In this document: positions 10,311-22,060 of the stretch, piece after piece | Layout: each line of letters starts with the position of its first letter | Position numbering within the stretch: position 1 is the first letter of the stretch | Assembly: GCA_902806595.1 (NCBI GenBank) | Contig: CADCXC010000013.1 | Coordinates: 1,054,001-1,118,000, forward strand | DNA from: Pyrenopolyporus hunteri | Taxonomy: Eukaryota; Ascomycota; Sordariomycetes; Xylariales; Hypoxylaceae | Length of the DNA stretch: 64,000 nucleotides | Reading direction: 5' to 3' | Program-made: the position numbers and the translations under genes | Notes under the pieces: generated by a model | What the model was told of the DNA's origin: nothing | Seen by the model: the letters and a program-made list of their open reading frames with translations, nothing else | Databases searched by the model: none

Positions 10311-13300
10311 ATGGCCGATCCCATATCTCTTATACCCGAGATCATCAAGTTGACCGCCAAGGTCGCTAGGAACCTCACAGAGTACCGGAGGAATGTTAAG
10401 GATGCCCCGGTGCTAATAAGGAACATCACCCTAGAGGTGAATACGCTGAAGGGTGTCTTGGAGACCCTTCAAATGACCCTCGAGGATGGCCGGGAGTCTG
10501 CCCACAAGGCAGGACTCATGGACTCACTCAATAGCTGCCAGGGCACACTGAATGAACTTCAGTTATTAGTGATACCAGAAGAGGAGCTGGAGGATTCGGA
10601 GTGTCCAAGGTTCAAGATACAGCGCAGAAACCAGAGCCAGCTCGTCTCGGCTAGACATGGTAGAGGGGATATATTCGGCTCGCCCCATAACCGGCCTTAT
10701 GGCGGCGTTGGTATAAATAGGAGCCTACTGCACGCCCAGGCCAGCACCGAGCACCACAGCCACAATTACGGCTCGATTCCCGAGGTGCGCGTCTTCGACG
10801 TGGACCGAAACGCTCTAGAGGTACCCTCGTCCACGCCCAATCGACGTCGGCCATTATCACTTTCGGAACGGCTCAAATGGCCGCTTTTCCAGCAGCGCAA
10901 GGCGGAGGAATTGCTGAAGCAGCTCGAGAGACACAAGACGCAGCTGAGCTTGGCAATACAAGCCGACACCGCGTAAGTAAAGCTGAGCCATGTTCTGTAG
11001 CTCCGTAACTAACTTCTTCTGATAGTATGAATCTGACCACTATCATCCATTCCGTGCAGGACATCGAAGCGACTCTTAACGGTAAGGCCGACTGACCCCC
11101 TTTGCCAAGTATGGCGTTGACTGATGTCTTGAGGGGATTAGATGGCGAAAAGAGAGCAGTCTTGGCCTGGTTGAAGCCGAAAATTGACATGTACGAATTC
11201 CACTTCGAACAGCACGACAAGCAGGAAGACGAGACTTGCGAGTGGATAACCGAGTCCCGCGGGTGGGAGCAGTGGCTCAACGGGGGCTCGTCTGAGCCCG
11301 GTGGCTATCGCCGCTTCGTATGGATCTACGGCATTCCCGGTGCCGGAAAGACGGTCCTCGCCTCGTTCCTCATCGACAACATTGCGAAGCACTGTCAGGC
11401 AACTGGATATTCGTACTACTATTGTCACAACGAGCGGAACCAGGATGAGACGCTCTCGTTTCTCCGGTGGATAGTCGCGGACTTGAGCCGACAGGTCGAG
11501 CGCTTTATCCCAAAAGAATTAGAGGCTCTGAGCTGCACACAGAACTTCACCATCGAGGGCCTCCTAAATTGCTTCTCGGCTATCTCCAGGCAGTTCCGAC
11601 AGCAGAAGCGGCGGGTATATCTAGTAGTCGACGCCGTCGACGAGAGTAAGAAGCCGCGGAGAAGGTTGCTCGATGTGCTCACCACGATCGGCACGGACCC
11701 GGCTTTCGAGCACGTCTCGCTATTGATGACCAGCCGCGACGAGCAAGATATTCGAGACGCGATGGAAGCAACTGAAGCCGCGGCAAGGGCTTCGTATAGG
11801 GCCTCGATCCGGAATTGGGATAATAATTCGGAAAGTCTCGCCCCTTACACGTCTATCACCATGTCCAATGCGGACGTCATGGAGGCAATACGCACGTACG
11901 TGAAGAAGCAGTTCGCGAGAAATATAAGATTCAAACTGTGGCCAGCGGAATTTAGAGAGAAGGTAGAGGATGATCTAGCGAGAAATGCTAGGGGAATGTA
12001 AGTGCACTATCGAGGTGGTTAACTCCCTCTGAGAGACTGTAGTTGACCCATTCGTTCATAGGTTCCGATGGGTCGCATGTCAGATCGATATACTCGAACG
12101 CATCTACATGGACCGGGACAAGGTGACGGAAGCATTGTCTAACCTGCCGGAAACTCTGTTTGACACGTACGCGAGAATCCTCGGAAGCATCCCACCGGAA
12201 GAGCGCGCATTCGCTCGCACGGGTCTTGCACTGATATGCAGCAACACGTCCAAGATCAAGAGCGCTGACGTATTGGTGCAGGCCTCGCTCCATAATGTCC
12301 AACACGGGCTGATACATGTGTACAATGTTAGGATCTTGAAAGACGCCCTCGGTTGTCTGATCAAGGTGACCGACTTGAGGAAGAAGCCTGCGTCCATCTT
12401 CCGACACGAAGACGACGACTCCCCGCTCCAGAAGGTCACCATCGCCCATTACACCGTCAGGGAATTCCTTTTCGAGAAGTCGAAGAAGGAAGGCGAACCG
12501 AGGCCTGCGGGCGACTTCGCCTTGTCGGATAACGAAATCCGCCTGTTGGAGCTGCAAGTCGTCTTTAACGGCTTGCAGCAATGGGGACGAAATCGTCTTC
12601 AGAACACGCGAAATCCTACTCGATACGAGGAGCATTGCCTTGAGATGACCGACTCGGCTTTGAGAGGGAACCGGCAAGCCCTCATTGTTAGAAACCACAG
12701 CATATGGGAGTCGGTTGTGCCTTGCCTCGCGCTCACTAGCCCGCATCTCAAAGCTCTCACGAACCAGGGCCTGCGCAAACGCTTTTCAAGGTGGGCGAGG
12801 CTGTGTGCGATCGAGGAGGTGTCGTCGGGGACGCAGCCTCGGCGAGATACCAGATATCGAAAAGAGACCGGTATTCTGGCCAGTCTCATTCTGCTCGAGT
12901 GGCCGGAGTTTGCGCGAAAGTACCTGAAGGACACTAATTTCCAAACTCTGCCGCCCGAGATAAAGCACGCCATCTGGACCGACGAGTTCACGCTCGACCC
13001 GCCGTCGGATGTTGCCCTGTCGCGCCCGTTTACTAAGGGGGAACCGGTGACGCTCCTTCGACTATGTGTATTGTGGAAGCTCGTGGGCTTCTTAGAGATC
13101 TTCATAGACGCGGGAGCGAAATTCACCAGCGAACCCGATATAATATTCACGGCTCTTCAGCATCCTTACAGTTCTGACGCCGCCGGTGACGATGGGTCGA
13201 CTACCGGTCAGCTATTGAAAGTTCTTCTCGAAAGAGGCGCTGATCCCGACCCTCCCGGCTTTAAGTACACGCCGCTTCAAGCCGCGGTAAACAATCTCGA

Positions 13301-13568
13301 AGAAAGCTGGGTACAGAGCCTCCTTGTCGAAAGTCGCGATGCCAACTCGGTCGGCGATGTCAATGGAAGGTATCCACCAGGGAGCGATAGCAAACCCAAA
13401 CCATGGCATAAATGGCATCCGCTTGAGATTTGCCGTAGAACAAAACCGTCGTGGCTGATAGGCGAGGATTCAGAGGAGCAGATCGACAAGGCAAGAAGAC
13501 AGGTCGAGCTCCTGTTGATTCAATACGGCGGTAAGATTCCACCAACATATATCAGTATTGATCCTTGA
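10311..13568 (+). CDS. NLR-like protein: HeLo-like N-terminus, NACHT, degenerate ankyrin repeats
   Basis: Four exons (10311-10972, 11026-11081, 11142-11997, 12062-13568) give 1026 aa. Introns have GTAAGT or GTAAGG donors and TAG acceptors. The N-terminus (MADPISLIPEIIKLTAKV) and the following helical region resemble the HeLo-like/Fungal_N domains of fungal NLRs. The NACHT core has a P-loop GIPGAGKT at residues 303-310, a Walker B-like VYLVVDAVDES, a sensor-like LLMTSRD and then GMFRWVACQID across the third splice junction, a hallmark of this family. The C-terminal part is partly ankyrin-like (LLRLCVLWKLVGFLEIFIDAGA; LLKVLLERGADPDP). Such proteins act as STAND switches in heterokaryon incompatibility or innate immunity. 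The exact death-domain class is uncertain. The ATG at 10311 is preferred over an in-frame ATG at 10242 because the family motif starts there. Confidence 0.9.
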
Positions 13569-13952
13569 AGCATAAAAGGCGTACTTTTGATACCAAGGCG
13601 ACGGGGAACCGCGAGTTTACGCGTTTTCGCGTTTTCCTACGTTAGTAATGTAGAACGAAGTTGTCCGAACAGAAACGTATTTGACATGGGCCAAAAGAGG
13701 TTCATGGTAGGGGAGTAATGGCCCATACCAAGTACGTCGTTTCGTAGATAGACGATGAATAAATACTCGTTCGACCGCATTATGGTGTTTTTATGTGGAT
13801 GTCCCAAATACGACACAATTTACGAGGCACGCTCTAGCGAAGGCGGCTTACCTAGGTATACGAGGTTATCTTTGGTCTAGCACAGTAACGGCGTTCGGTC
13901 ATCTAGAGATATTAAGAACTCATTACGATTAGATAAAAGGTATGTTGTATTC
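13569..13952. other. Convergent intergenic between NLR and GPHR genes
   Basis: The two flanking genes converge here. I see only presumed 3' UTR sequence and no gene. Confidence 0.45.
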
Positions 13953-15602
13953 TTACGATTGCTTCTGACCCATCTCTTCCATGCCAATGTCGTCCCATTC
14001 CTCACTCCACTCGCCTATCTTCCCCCCTAGCCAAATTCCTCCGGCTGTTACTACACTCGCTAGGAGAAACCAGCCCTCAAACCACCTATCCACGAAACCC
14101 GGTTCCAGGGCGCTCTCAAGCGCGTCGCCGACGGCGCTACCCACTTCTTTTGGGAGATTGCTTCGTAGGAGTAGAGCGGCAGATATCACGTAGATGGCGC
14201 TGATCTGCCCAATCAATAGAGCCAGATTCGCTTGGGCCTGGTATAAGAGCCCGGGCGTCCACTTGGCGAAGAGATGGAACGTTTGAAGCGCGCTATTGGC
14301 ACTCGCGGCCAGAATTACGCCCGATAATAAGAACGAGATCTGTCTAGCCCAAGCGATCTGATCAAGCTTAGGGTCCCAATGCTTGGCTAAGAGGCCCAGA
14401 AACCTGTTAATGGGATCCGAAGAGGAAAACGAGGCGGATGGGTAGTACAGTCGGCGTAAGGTGGTCAGAGTAGTCGCTATGATACGATAAACGCAGTACA
14501 CGCTGAACACGTAGGTGGGTATCGAGAGAAGCTTTCCGGAAAACGTTGCGGCGCGGGCTGAACTGGCTTGGCGGGATCGGAGCACAGACAAAGACGAAGA
14601 CAGATTCGCTTCCATAGCTTCCAACCCAGCAATCTCGAGACGCAACGTGCGAATTTCCGCCGCATCACCTCCGCCGCGGATGGAACCGATGAACTTGTTG
14701 ACAAAACCACGCTTCTCAACCGGAGGCCCATCAGCTGCCTTACGTAGTAGGCTCTGTAAACGATGCCGCTTGGTTATGAGCATCTCATTAGTAGCATCAA
14801 GGCCTGCTTGCTTGCGGGCGATGTCGGCGTCTGTTACGGGACGTCGGGATGCACGGCTACCGAATGTGTGCCAGGGAGAGGAGACCGAGGCGAATCCGGA
14901 TAACAAGGCCATGAGGGAGATCCCAATGACGCCAATACGCTCAAGACAGGCGCGCGCCAGGCTGCCCGAGAATGCAGATTCGACTCGGGCCTTCTCCATC
15001 TTAGCGCTAGGGCGCGCCACCTCGCTTCCTACCGGCACGAGGTTCCCAAGCGACCAGAACGCGAATAGCCAAACGCCGAACACAGAAAATTGAAGTATCC
15101 AGGCGGCTCGAGGTATTCGACCCTTAGAAGTACGCTGAAATGACCATCCTGAGCCGGCAATGAGGGACTGGAGTTCGAGAAACGGGATAAGTACGACGAG
15201 AAGGAACAGGAGAGTAGGAACGGTGACTCTCAGAGCCAGCGCTCGAGCGTAAGGGTTAATTAGTTCGGAGACTTCGCACAAGATCAACTCGCCCAAGACA
15301 GCCGCCAACCCAACCGTCGTAGAAAACGCGCCTTCTGCTAGTCGTCTTCGTAGGGATTTGGCGCCGTGCTCCGCATGGGCCTGTTGAAGCGAGGGTGGTG
15401 CGTCCGAAGGAAGGAAGTGATCTTCGCCATCGCGAGAATTCTGCACGCGCGCTAGATAAGGGAATATCTTTTGCGAAACCAAGACGGAGACGACCACGAA
15501 GGTGATAACAAAAGGGGCCAAGGACAATGTCATGGACGCGGTCGAGGGCGAGGCGAGGCCCGGCGCCGTACACGAATCGTCTGAACAGCCGAAGAATCCC
15601 AT
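13953..15602 (-). CDS. GPHR / abscisic-acid GPCR-type multipass membrane protein
   Basis: Intronless, 549 aa. The first 60 residues include a hydrophobic segment (LAPFVITFVVVSVLV). Further membrane segments include VPTLLFLLVVLIPFLEL, WILQFSVFGVWLFAFWSL, VIGISLMALLSGFASVSSPW, YVFSVYCVYRII, ISFLLSGVILAAS and LLIGQISAIYVISAALLL. The conserved GFASVSSPW, the coiled charged loop after it (about residues 265-345) and the C-terminal ABA_GPCR-like half match the Golgi pH regulator family (GPHR/GPR89, GTG in plants). Family members are anion channels or regulators of Golgi acidification. Length fits fungal members. A Cys-rich start (FFGCSDDSC) is a feature I also associate with fungal homologues. Start ATG at 15602. 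Confidence 0.88.
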   Translation of the reverse strand: MGFFGCSDDSCTAPGLASPSTASMTLSLAPFVITFVVVSVLVSQKIFPYLARVQNSRDGEDHFLPSDAPPSLQQAHAEHGAKSLRRRLAEGAFSTTVGLAAVLGELILCEVSELINPYARALALRVTVPTLLFLLVVLIPFLELQSLIAGSGWSFQRTSKGRIPRAAWILQFSVFGVWLFAFWSLGNLVPVGSEVARPSAKMEKARVESAFSGSLARACLERIGVIGISLMALLSGFASVSSPWHTFGSRASRRPVTDADIARKQAGLDATNEMLITKRHRLQSLLRKAADGPPVEKRGFVNKFIGSIRGGGDAAEIRTLRLEIAGLEAMEANLSSSLSVLRSRQASSARAATFSGKLLSIPTYVFSVYCVYRIIATTLTTLRRLYYPSASFSSSDPINRFLGLLAKHWDPKLDQIAWARQISFLLSGVILAASANSALQTFHLFAKWTPGLLYQAQANLALLIGQISAIYVISAALLLRSNLPKEVGSAVGDALESALEPGFVDRWFEGWFLLASVVTAGGIWLGGKIGEWSEEWDDIGMEEMGQKQS

Positions 15603-16216
15603 TGGAAATACTCGATGTCGGACAGCTACGAACGATTGTCCTCCGATAGCATTCTAAGTCTCAGAATCAGGATTTAGGTAATGGTGCGACTTGGTGCTTA
15701 TCGACGAGTGACGGATGCATTCGGGGTGGGTGCTGAGACGGATCGACAGGATGACATGTTTTTGAAGTCGTATGGATTGAAGTCGAAACGAGGACGAAAG
15801 TCGGAAGATTGTAAGATAAGAGATCCCCCCGGACAGATGACGACTGCCGTCGCGTTCGTGCCCCCACCTTCCGCCCAACCACTAGCCTAAGTGAGAGGAT
15901 CCACATCCGTCCCTCCCGTGCACGGTCTGTGTGTCTCCAACAGTGCAGCTAGTGTTTGTCTTTGTCTCTGATTATCTAACAAAGAACATAGGTACCTACA
16001 TATGTACATAGTACATAGTTACATGGATGTATTTGCATAAAATCTACATTGTGGCGCATATTTGTGGCGCAGCACTAGCACATACTCGGCAGGGGTCTTA
16101 GAGAAAAAGTTCAATATCTTCTACAAGTTGTCGTGCGACCCCACGAACGATTGCCAGCAACTGCAGAACCTCTGCGATTGACGCTTGGAGAGGTACTGCA
16201 ACTGCTGTCCCTAGCT
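15603..16216. other. Divergent intergenic between GPHR and mL46 genes
   Basis: The shared upstream region of two divergently transcribed genes. It contains TACATA/TACCTA-rich sequence around 15990-16030. Short ORFs here look like translated leader. No gene supported. Confidence 0.4.
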
Positions 16217-17380
16217 ATGGCAGCTTCAAGTAGAGGCGGAAATGCCGCCGCCGCATTATTTCGGAGTAAGTCGACTACAACAATACCATGAACCACACAG
16301 ATTTGTGCCGCTTTTTTTGATATTAAGAACCAACCATTAGAAGGACAATCCAGTATATGCGCCAGCTGCAGGAACGCTCAATTCCGGCCATACTCTGCCA
16401 GCGCCCAGGCCGCTACGACAGCAGAAGCTCATCACCTCAAACCCACCGAATCAGAGCCCCATCCACCCGTCACGGCGTCCCGCAAAGCAGAATATCGCAT
16501 AAAAGCCGGTATCATTCTAACTCGAGCGCCTTTGCTCACCCGAGCCCTCACCCCGTTCGAGAATGCGTTCTTTTTCTACCAGAAGCGCTTAAACGAACGA
16601 TTAGTCCTACCTTTTCGACATACCCTCTTCTTCAAGAAGGATACGGCAGCCGACCTGGATTGGCGGATCAAATTCGAGGAGCGGGGCAAGATAGCGGCGA
16701 AGGAGTTGGGCCGATACTACGCCCAGGGACGCAATGCGTGGAACGACGAGTTGTTGGTAGGAAGCACATTAAGCAACGAGGAGAGGATACGAGAGATCCT
16801 CCTCAAGGACGCCGAAAACCGTGTGACCGAAGATGGCGAGGAAGCCGACCTGGACGAAGTTGTACCCGTTGAAAAGCCGATGGATAGGATCACCGAGGCG
16901 GACAAGACGAACAACATAAGGCGGCTGGATCGCAAGCTCGACCAGACCCTCTACCTCATCGTCCAAGGTAGCGATGGGAAGTGGCAGTTCCCTGCGGAAG
17001 ATGTGCCGACGGATGAGCACTTACATGAGGTTCGTCAAGCTCCGGCCACACAATCCACAATAACGAGTAACTAACACTATCTACAGACCGCCGCAAGAGC
17101 CTTACAAGGCGCAGCGGGCTTCAACATGAACACGTGGTTAGTAGGCCGCGTACCGGTTGCTCATTATGTGAGGAGACCCGTGTTCGACGAGAATGCGTCC
17201 CTCAAGCAAAGGGGCGAGAAGATATTCTTCTTAAAGGGAAGGATCATGGCGGGCCAAGCGGATCTGAAGAACAACAGATACGGGTTCCAGGACTTCAATT
17301 GGCTCACGAAGGACGAGTTAAGGGAGAAGTTAGCATTCGAATACTTCCGCTCGGTAAAGAACATGATGGCGGATCGGTAG
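16217..17380 (+). CDS. Mitochondrial large-subunit ribosomal protein mL46 (54S L17)
   Basis: Three exons: 16217-16265, 16341-17029 and 17087-17380, total 343 aa. Exon 1 supplies an Arg/Ser/Ala-rich mitochondrial presequence (MAASSRGGNAAAALFR). After it, RIKAGIILTRAPLLT, FENAFFFYQKRLNERL and DWRIKFEER match the N-terminal part of the MRPL46 family. The C-terminal half is the Nudix-like fold (LDQTLYLIVQ, GKWQFPAEDV, then TAARALQGAAG in place of an active Nudix helix). The last exon ends with GFQDFNWLTKDELRE. The protein is a structural component of the mitoribosome. The donor at 16266 with acceptor at 16340 is the only splice pair found that gives an in-frame ATG and a targeting peptide. Confidence 0.9.
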
Positions 17381-17781
17381 AACGGGTAGAACCCCCGGCA
17401 TAGAGCCCCTTATATTCTACCACCACCAATGTAAAGAAAGTGTACTATATTGTACCTACGCGGAGACGAGTGGGTTGCTTGTATCTTGGTGGTGCTGACT
17501 TCGTAGTACACTTTCCGTCGGATACCGTGGCAGTAGGTAGTCCTAGGAATTCCACTCGCGCATTATCCGTACCCCTTTATCGCACATACGCCGTAGTGTC
17601 GCCTCAAATCACTGGGATGTCCCTCGTCAACCTCAATCACTAAATTGATCAAGGCCCTACGCCGGACGAGTTAGCGGTGAGTCACCTAGCCGTCGACTCC
17701 CGCAACGTCTCTCCCTAGGTAGGTTCATACCCCACTCGCATATCATACAGGATCAATTCTCCCTATCTTCACCACCATCCT
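17381..17781. other. Convergent intergenic between mL46 and the deadenylase
   Basis: Presumed 3' UTRs of the two converging genes. No gene supported. Confidence 0.45.
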
Positions 17782-19884
17782 TCATTTTTGCGCCTCCTCG
17801 TCGGCGCCCATGGTCTTCGGGGCCGGATCGAAGGACACATAGCCAGCGCCTTGCATGTAGGTCTTGTTACCGTATGTCCTCCAGAAGTCATCCGTCCAGA
17901 GCGGTATCATATGGACTTCTTTCTTCGAGTGCGTCTCGGCTGGCATCGACACAGCATCCTTCTCATCTCCTATGTTCTGCTCTTCGTGTTGCCTGGACGG
18001 CGTGCCGCTCGCGTCCGTGGTACTTACTATGACGCGTCGTGAAGCAGACTCGTCTGCGCTAAGCACTCTCCACTTCTGTAGAGCTCCCAGAGCCTCGATT
18101 TCCTCTTGGTCGAGGAGGTTATCGCTTCCAGTCTTGGGTTTGGAGGGCGCGCTGGGGATCGTGGTCAGTGGTTTGCAGAATCGAATGAGTAAGTAGTGGT
18201 GTTGAGCTTACCTTGCAACATCTAGCAGCGCAGCGCTCTTCTTTTCACTCTGATTGTCCTGCCGCTTCGCCGCGTAACACGATACTGCGGTCGCGGTCAA
18301 GTGTTTCTTCGCATTGAAGAGAGCGTGGGTCTGCTTCACGAATAAGATCGTGGTCATAGCACCTATGATGGTTAGTAGGGGGAATTCAGGATTCGCTCAG
18401 GCACAAGGGGAGAACATACTGTCGAACCCGGCATCATGAGGCCGAGTCCCCGCCTCGACGGATTCCGGGCTGAGTTCCACGGTGGGGAACTGCAGCTTGG
18501 AATAGTTAGAGTATAGCTCCTGGAGTGTTCTGTCTGGCTCCATCATGTGTCTACTCCTTGTATGCATGAACTTGGTGTCCACGATTCTGGGGAAGAGTTG
18601 GTTGACTCCAATGAGAAAGTCGTCAACTTTGGGTGGGAGGGGCTCGAAGAAAGTGTTGTAGATGAAGGCCAGATCTTGGAATAGGTTGTGGCCTACTAGT
18701 ATAGGACGGGCTTTCTTGAGGTTGGCTTCGCATTGTTGGAAGTTGAATGTCTTGTTGAATTCATTCAGTGATTGATCTTTCTCGGGGATCGAGTCTCTAT
18801 GGTAAACCCATTCCTGGTTTATTCGGTCGGCAAAAGACCCGCCTGATAGTGCTTCGAATAGAATTTGCAGCCCTGTAAGATAGTGTCAACAGAGGCTTCA
18901 TAATGTCTTTTTACTTGGGATACGAACCGGACAGTTTCTTAACATCCTCTAAGTTGAGTTGTTGCCTATATTTGACCTTGACCGAAGTTTTATATTAGTC
19001 TGACACGAGAAGTCACGTTATACTCTTGAATTTGATAACGAACCTCGGTCTGATTAATCGGAGCGACGGAGACGCGTCCTGCTAGTAAGCCTCCTGTTAT
19101 CCTTTTGACTCTACACATAGGGTATTCCTTGTTGACGATCTGATGTATTAATCGGAGCTGTAGCCCATTGAGCTTGTCTCCATGCGGGTTCTTTATGGTG
19201 ATTTCCATGTTCTAGCAAGACGTTAGCTTCACATGTTTAGTCCCTTGAGATACGCCATACCGGTAGGAAATGCGCGGTAACAAAAGCCTCGATTTGCCCT
19301 TTTGTCGTCTCATAGAATTCCCGTGACAAGTCGTTCAACGTCGATGGGTCAATATGTTCGTCTCCAGCGCCTCTAGGAATACAGAACCGCTCCGCGAGCC
19401 TCTGCTCCGGATGATTAAGGTAAAAGACTCCGTCATCTAGAGCCTTGTTTAGTTCGAACTGATGTTGACGTAAAAAGCTGTATGATTTGGTCGATATGCT
19501 AAATTTTCTGTCAAGGTATCCGGTTAGGCTGTCGTAAAAGGGTGATCTAGGAAACTGCGGCGACACATGGTAATTGAAGGTGCGAGTTGCATATATAGCT
19601 GTTCGATTGCACGTTAGCGCACTGTTTTCTTCCAAGGGCGATGTAGACTCACAAGTATTTTCATCGTAGTGGAAAAAGGTAAGTCCAATTTGTAGTACCT
19701 GAAACTCCTCGGCGGCTTCCTTAATTCTCGTATATGAGTCTTGCACAGATAATATGGGGTTGGTGCGCCCCTGTGTGCTGGAAATGCCACTCATCTCGAC
19801 GTCTACCGCGACGAACCGGGCTTTCTGTGCTTCATGTAACATCTGCGGAAGCATCCAGAAGAAATTTTCTCTATTGACCTCCAT
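17782..19884 (-). CDS. CAF1/PARN-family poly(A) ribonuclease
   Basis: Six exons on the minus strand: 19261-19884, 19044-19211, 18928-18976, 18420-18872, 18212-18362 and 17782-18151, total 604 aa with all phases consistent. DEDD nuclease motifs are intact. ExoI is FVAVDVEMSG (D28, E30), ExoII is VGHNLFQDLAF (D347), and ExoIII is HDAGFDS split by the fourth intron. These belong to the CAF1 superfamily, which includes PARN and CAF1-type deadenylases that shorten mRNA poly(A) tails. The overall length and the long insertion between ExoI and ExoII fit PARN rather than the smaller Pop2/Caf1 subunit. The C-terminal ~120 residues are acidic and end with WTDDFWRTYGNKTYM; I do not recognise an R3H domain. 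Start ATG at 19884. Confidence 0.87.
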
Positions 19885-22060
19885 AGCTGCGATATGTTCA
19901 TGTGTAGTATAGATAATATTCAGTAGAAATTTAGTAGTTCTATAGTGTGGTCATGACTGAGTGTGTTGGGAATAACGCGGCGATGATGGATTCTTTCTAG
20001 ATGAAGAGGTACCGTATGAAGAGTAAAAATTAAATACAAGGTTGCTAGGGAGAGGAAATGGCGTCCGAGGACGTGTTGGCGTCTTGCTATATTTCAAATC
20101 CCTGAGTCAACTACAGGCGTTGCCTCTTACAACAACAACAACACTCGATGTTGTTTGTCATACACAATCACCAAGCTGCTGCAACCCACCTCTGCATAAA
20201 TTAGGCCAACAAGATGGAATGCCAAAACGAAGGCTACAGTTCTCAGTCCTTGCATTATGGGAACAGTAGGTACCTAGATAGTGATCACTAAGATAATATT
20301 CTCCTGCCGAACTACGTTGCCCGGATACACGATTCTAAAATTTGGGAATAGATTAGTACCGAGCCCAGAGTTGCTGGCTGCGTATCGTTCAACTTCTACA
20401 CAAGTAATTAGGTACCTAGGTAGATAGGTATTATATCACGTAAGTGCTTGCTTAAATGCAGATACACTTTTATCTGGTTTGCGGAGTACTGAGGCATCGT
20501 GAGTGTTGGGTTTTCGAACGATGTATGGGCGGTCCCCACCAAGGCACAGACGATGGTCTGTACCTTAGGTAGGTCCTTTTCCCGATCTAGATTCCAAGTG
20601 TCCGGTTCTGGGTTAATGTGCAGCTCACCTACCTATGATACCTGTCGACCAAGTTGCTTCTGTGTATACTCTCCACCCTCTTAGAACCCCGGAGCTCTAT
20701 TTATTTGTAATCGGGGTCGAGTCGCCCCATAGTCTTAGACACAATGAGTGAATAGGTGACTATATAGGCTTAGGGGCCCATATATCGTTATAGGATTGTA
20801 GTTCGAAGGGTATCTAGGTACGTGAGGTATATACTAAGATTGGCTACCTGATTGAGCTATCTGCTGGGAGAGGCTGATCTACAGCGCTGGGCTGACGGGG
20901 CTGCCAAGATCCAATTGCTATTTCGACTATACTTATTCACTCGCTGATTAGTCTCAATGCCGTCTTGAGATTTGAAGTATATGGCGAAACTAGGGAGATG
21001 CTGTAAGTCAAAGGCATGATTACCCCCTAATGTCCGCTGACCTGTGGGGAGAACAACTCATAAAGCGGGTGTGGTTTTATGGGCAGCATTGGCCGGCCTC
21101 TGTGGGGTTTATAACAAATCATACAACATGTGATTATCTTGTTACTTAGAATGCGAGAGACATATGTGGAGGAATAATGCCGTCTTGACTCGATTCGAGT
21201 TTGCAATGAGCTGAGCAGAGAGGTAAATGGGGGATGTCACAACGTAGAAGTTAGTAAATACGTAGGTAAATATACATATTTCGAAAGGATTCGAAATATT
21301 ATAATAGAGCGATTTACTTATTCGTATAACTTGGATGGGATACGTGAGAAAACGAGGTTGATTATAAGGCGAAGTATGACTTAATATGAAAGTTATGGGT
21401 TGTAGTTGGTCTCTTCCTCCTTGATTGGTGGTCGTACCAAGTGTAATTAAGGTGCTGAAATTGATAAGGGTACCTTAATAGCGGCCCTAGTAATAGTAAT
21501 TTTGGTCAATATAATAGCCGTTCCCGGGCCTAACCTGTTCTAGTAGAGCGCCCGTGGGGCTACTTTAACGTGATTCGCAGTGCTCGGCCGACGACCGATG
21601 TACCGAGGCTCCAGCTACCTAGGTACCTAGGTACCTACCTGGACCACCTAGACCAATGTTAGCAGGTAGGATCAAAAATACGACGGTCACGCCCTCACCA
21701 CTCAACTGCTTTCGCAAGTCCAACCTTCCCGCATTCCATCAGCACCAGACAACTGCACTGCGCAGATTCCCGACTTCAACACACCCAGGTCCCACATGCC
21801 TGTGTTGTTCCTGCATGTGCAAGCCGTGCAAAAGACCCCCCAAAGCTCCCCCGAAGTTCCCTAAAGTTCGTTCCCTAAAGCTCGCTAGGGCTCTCGAGTT
21901 CTACCACTGCAATGTCTTGTTGACATATCCATTTTCTTACTTCATTCATACTAATGTCCGATTAATTTCAATTCTTTTTCTCTGGCACCCTATCGTCGCG
22001 TCTATGTTAGTTAGTATTTAGACCAATTCCCTACTTGAATTGCCTAAGTATTCTCACAAC
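19885..22060. other. Long intergenic region between deadenylase and PEX26
   Basis: 2.2 kb with no ORF I would call a gene. TACCTAGG-type words recur, including CTACCTAGGTACCTAGGTAC at 21614-21633. The ORF at 21656-22021 lies directly upstream of PEX26, lacks recognisable domains and probably reflects its 5' leader. Confidence 0.5.
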
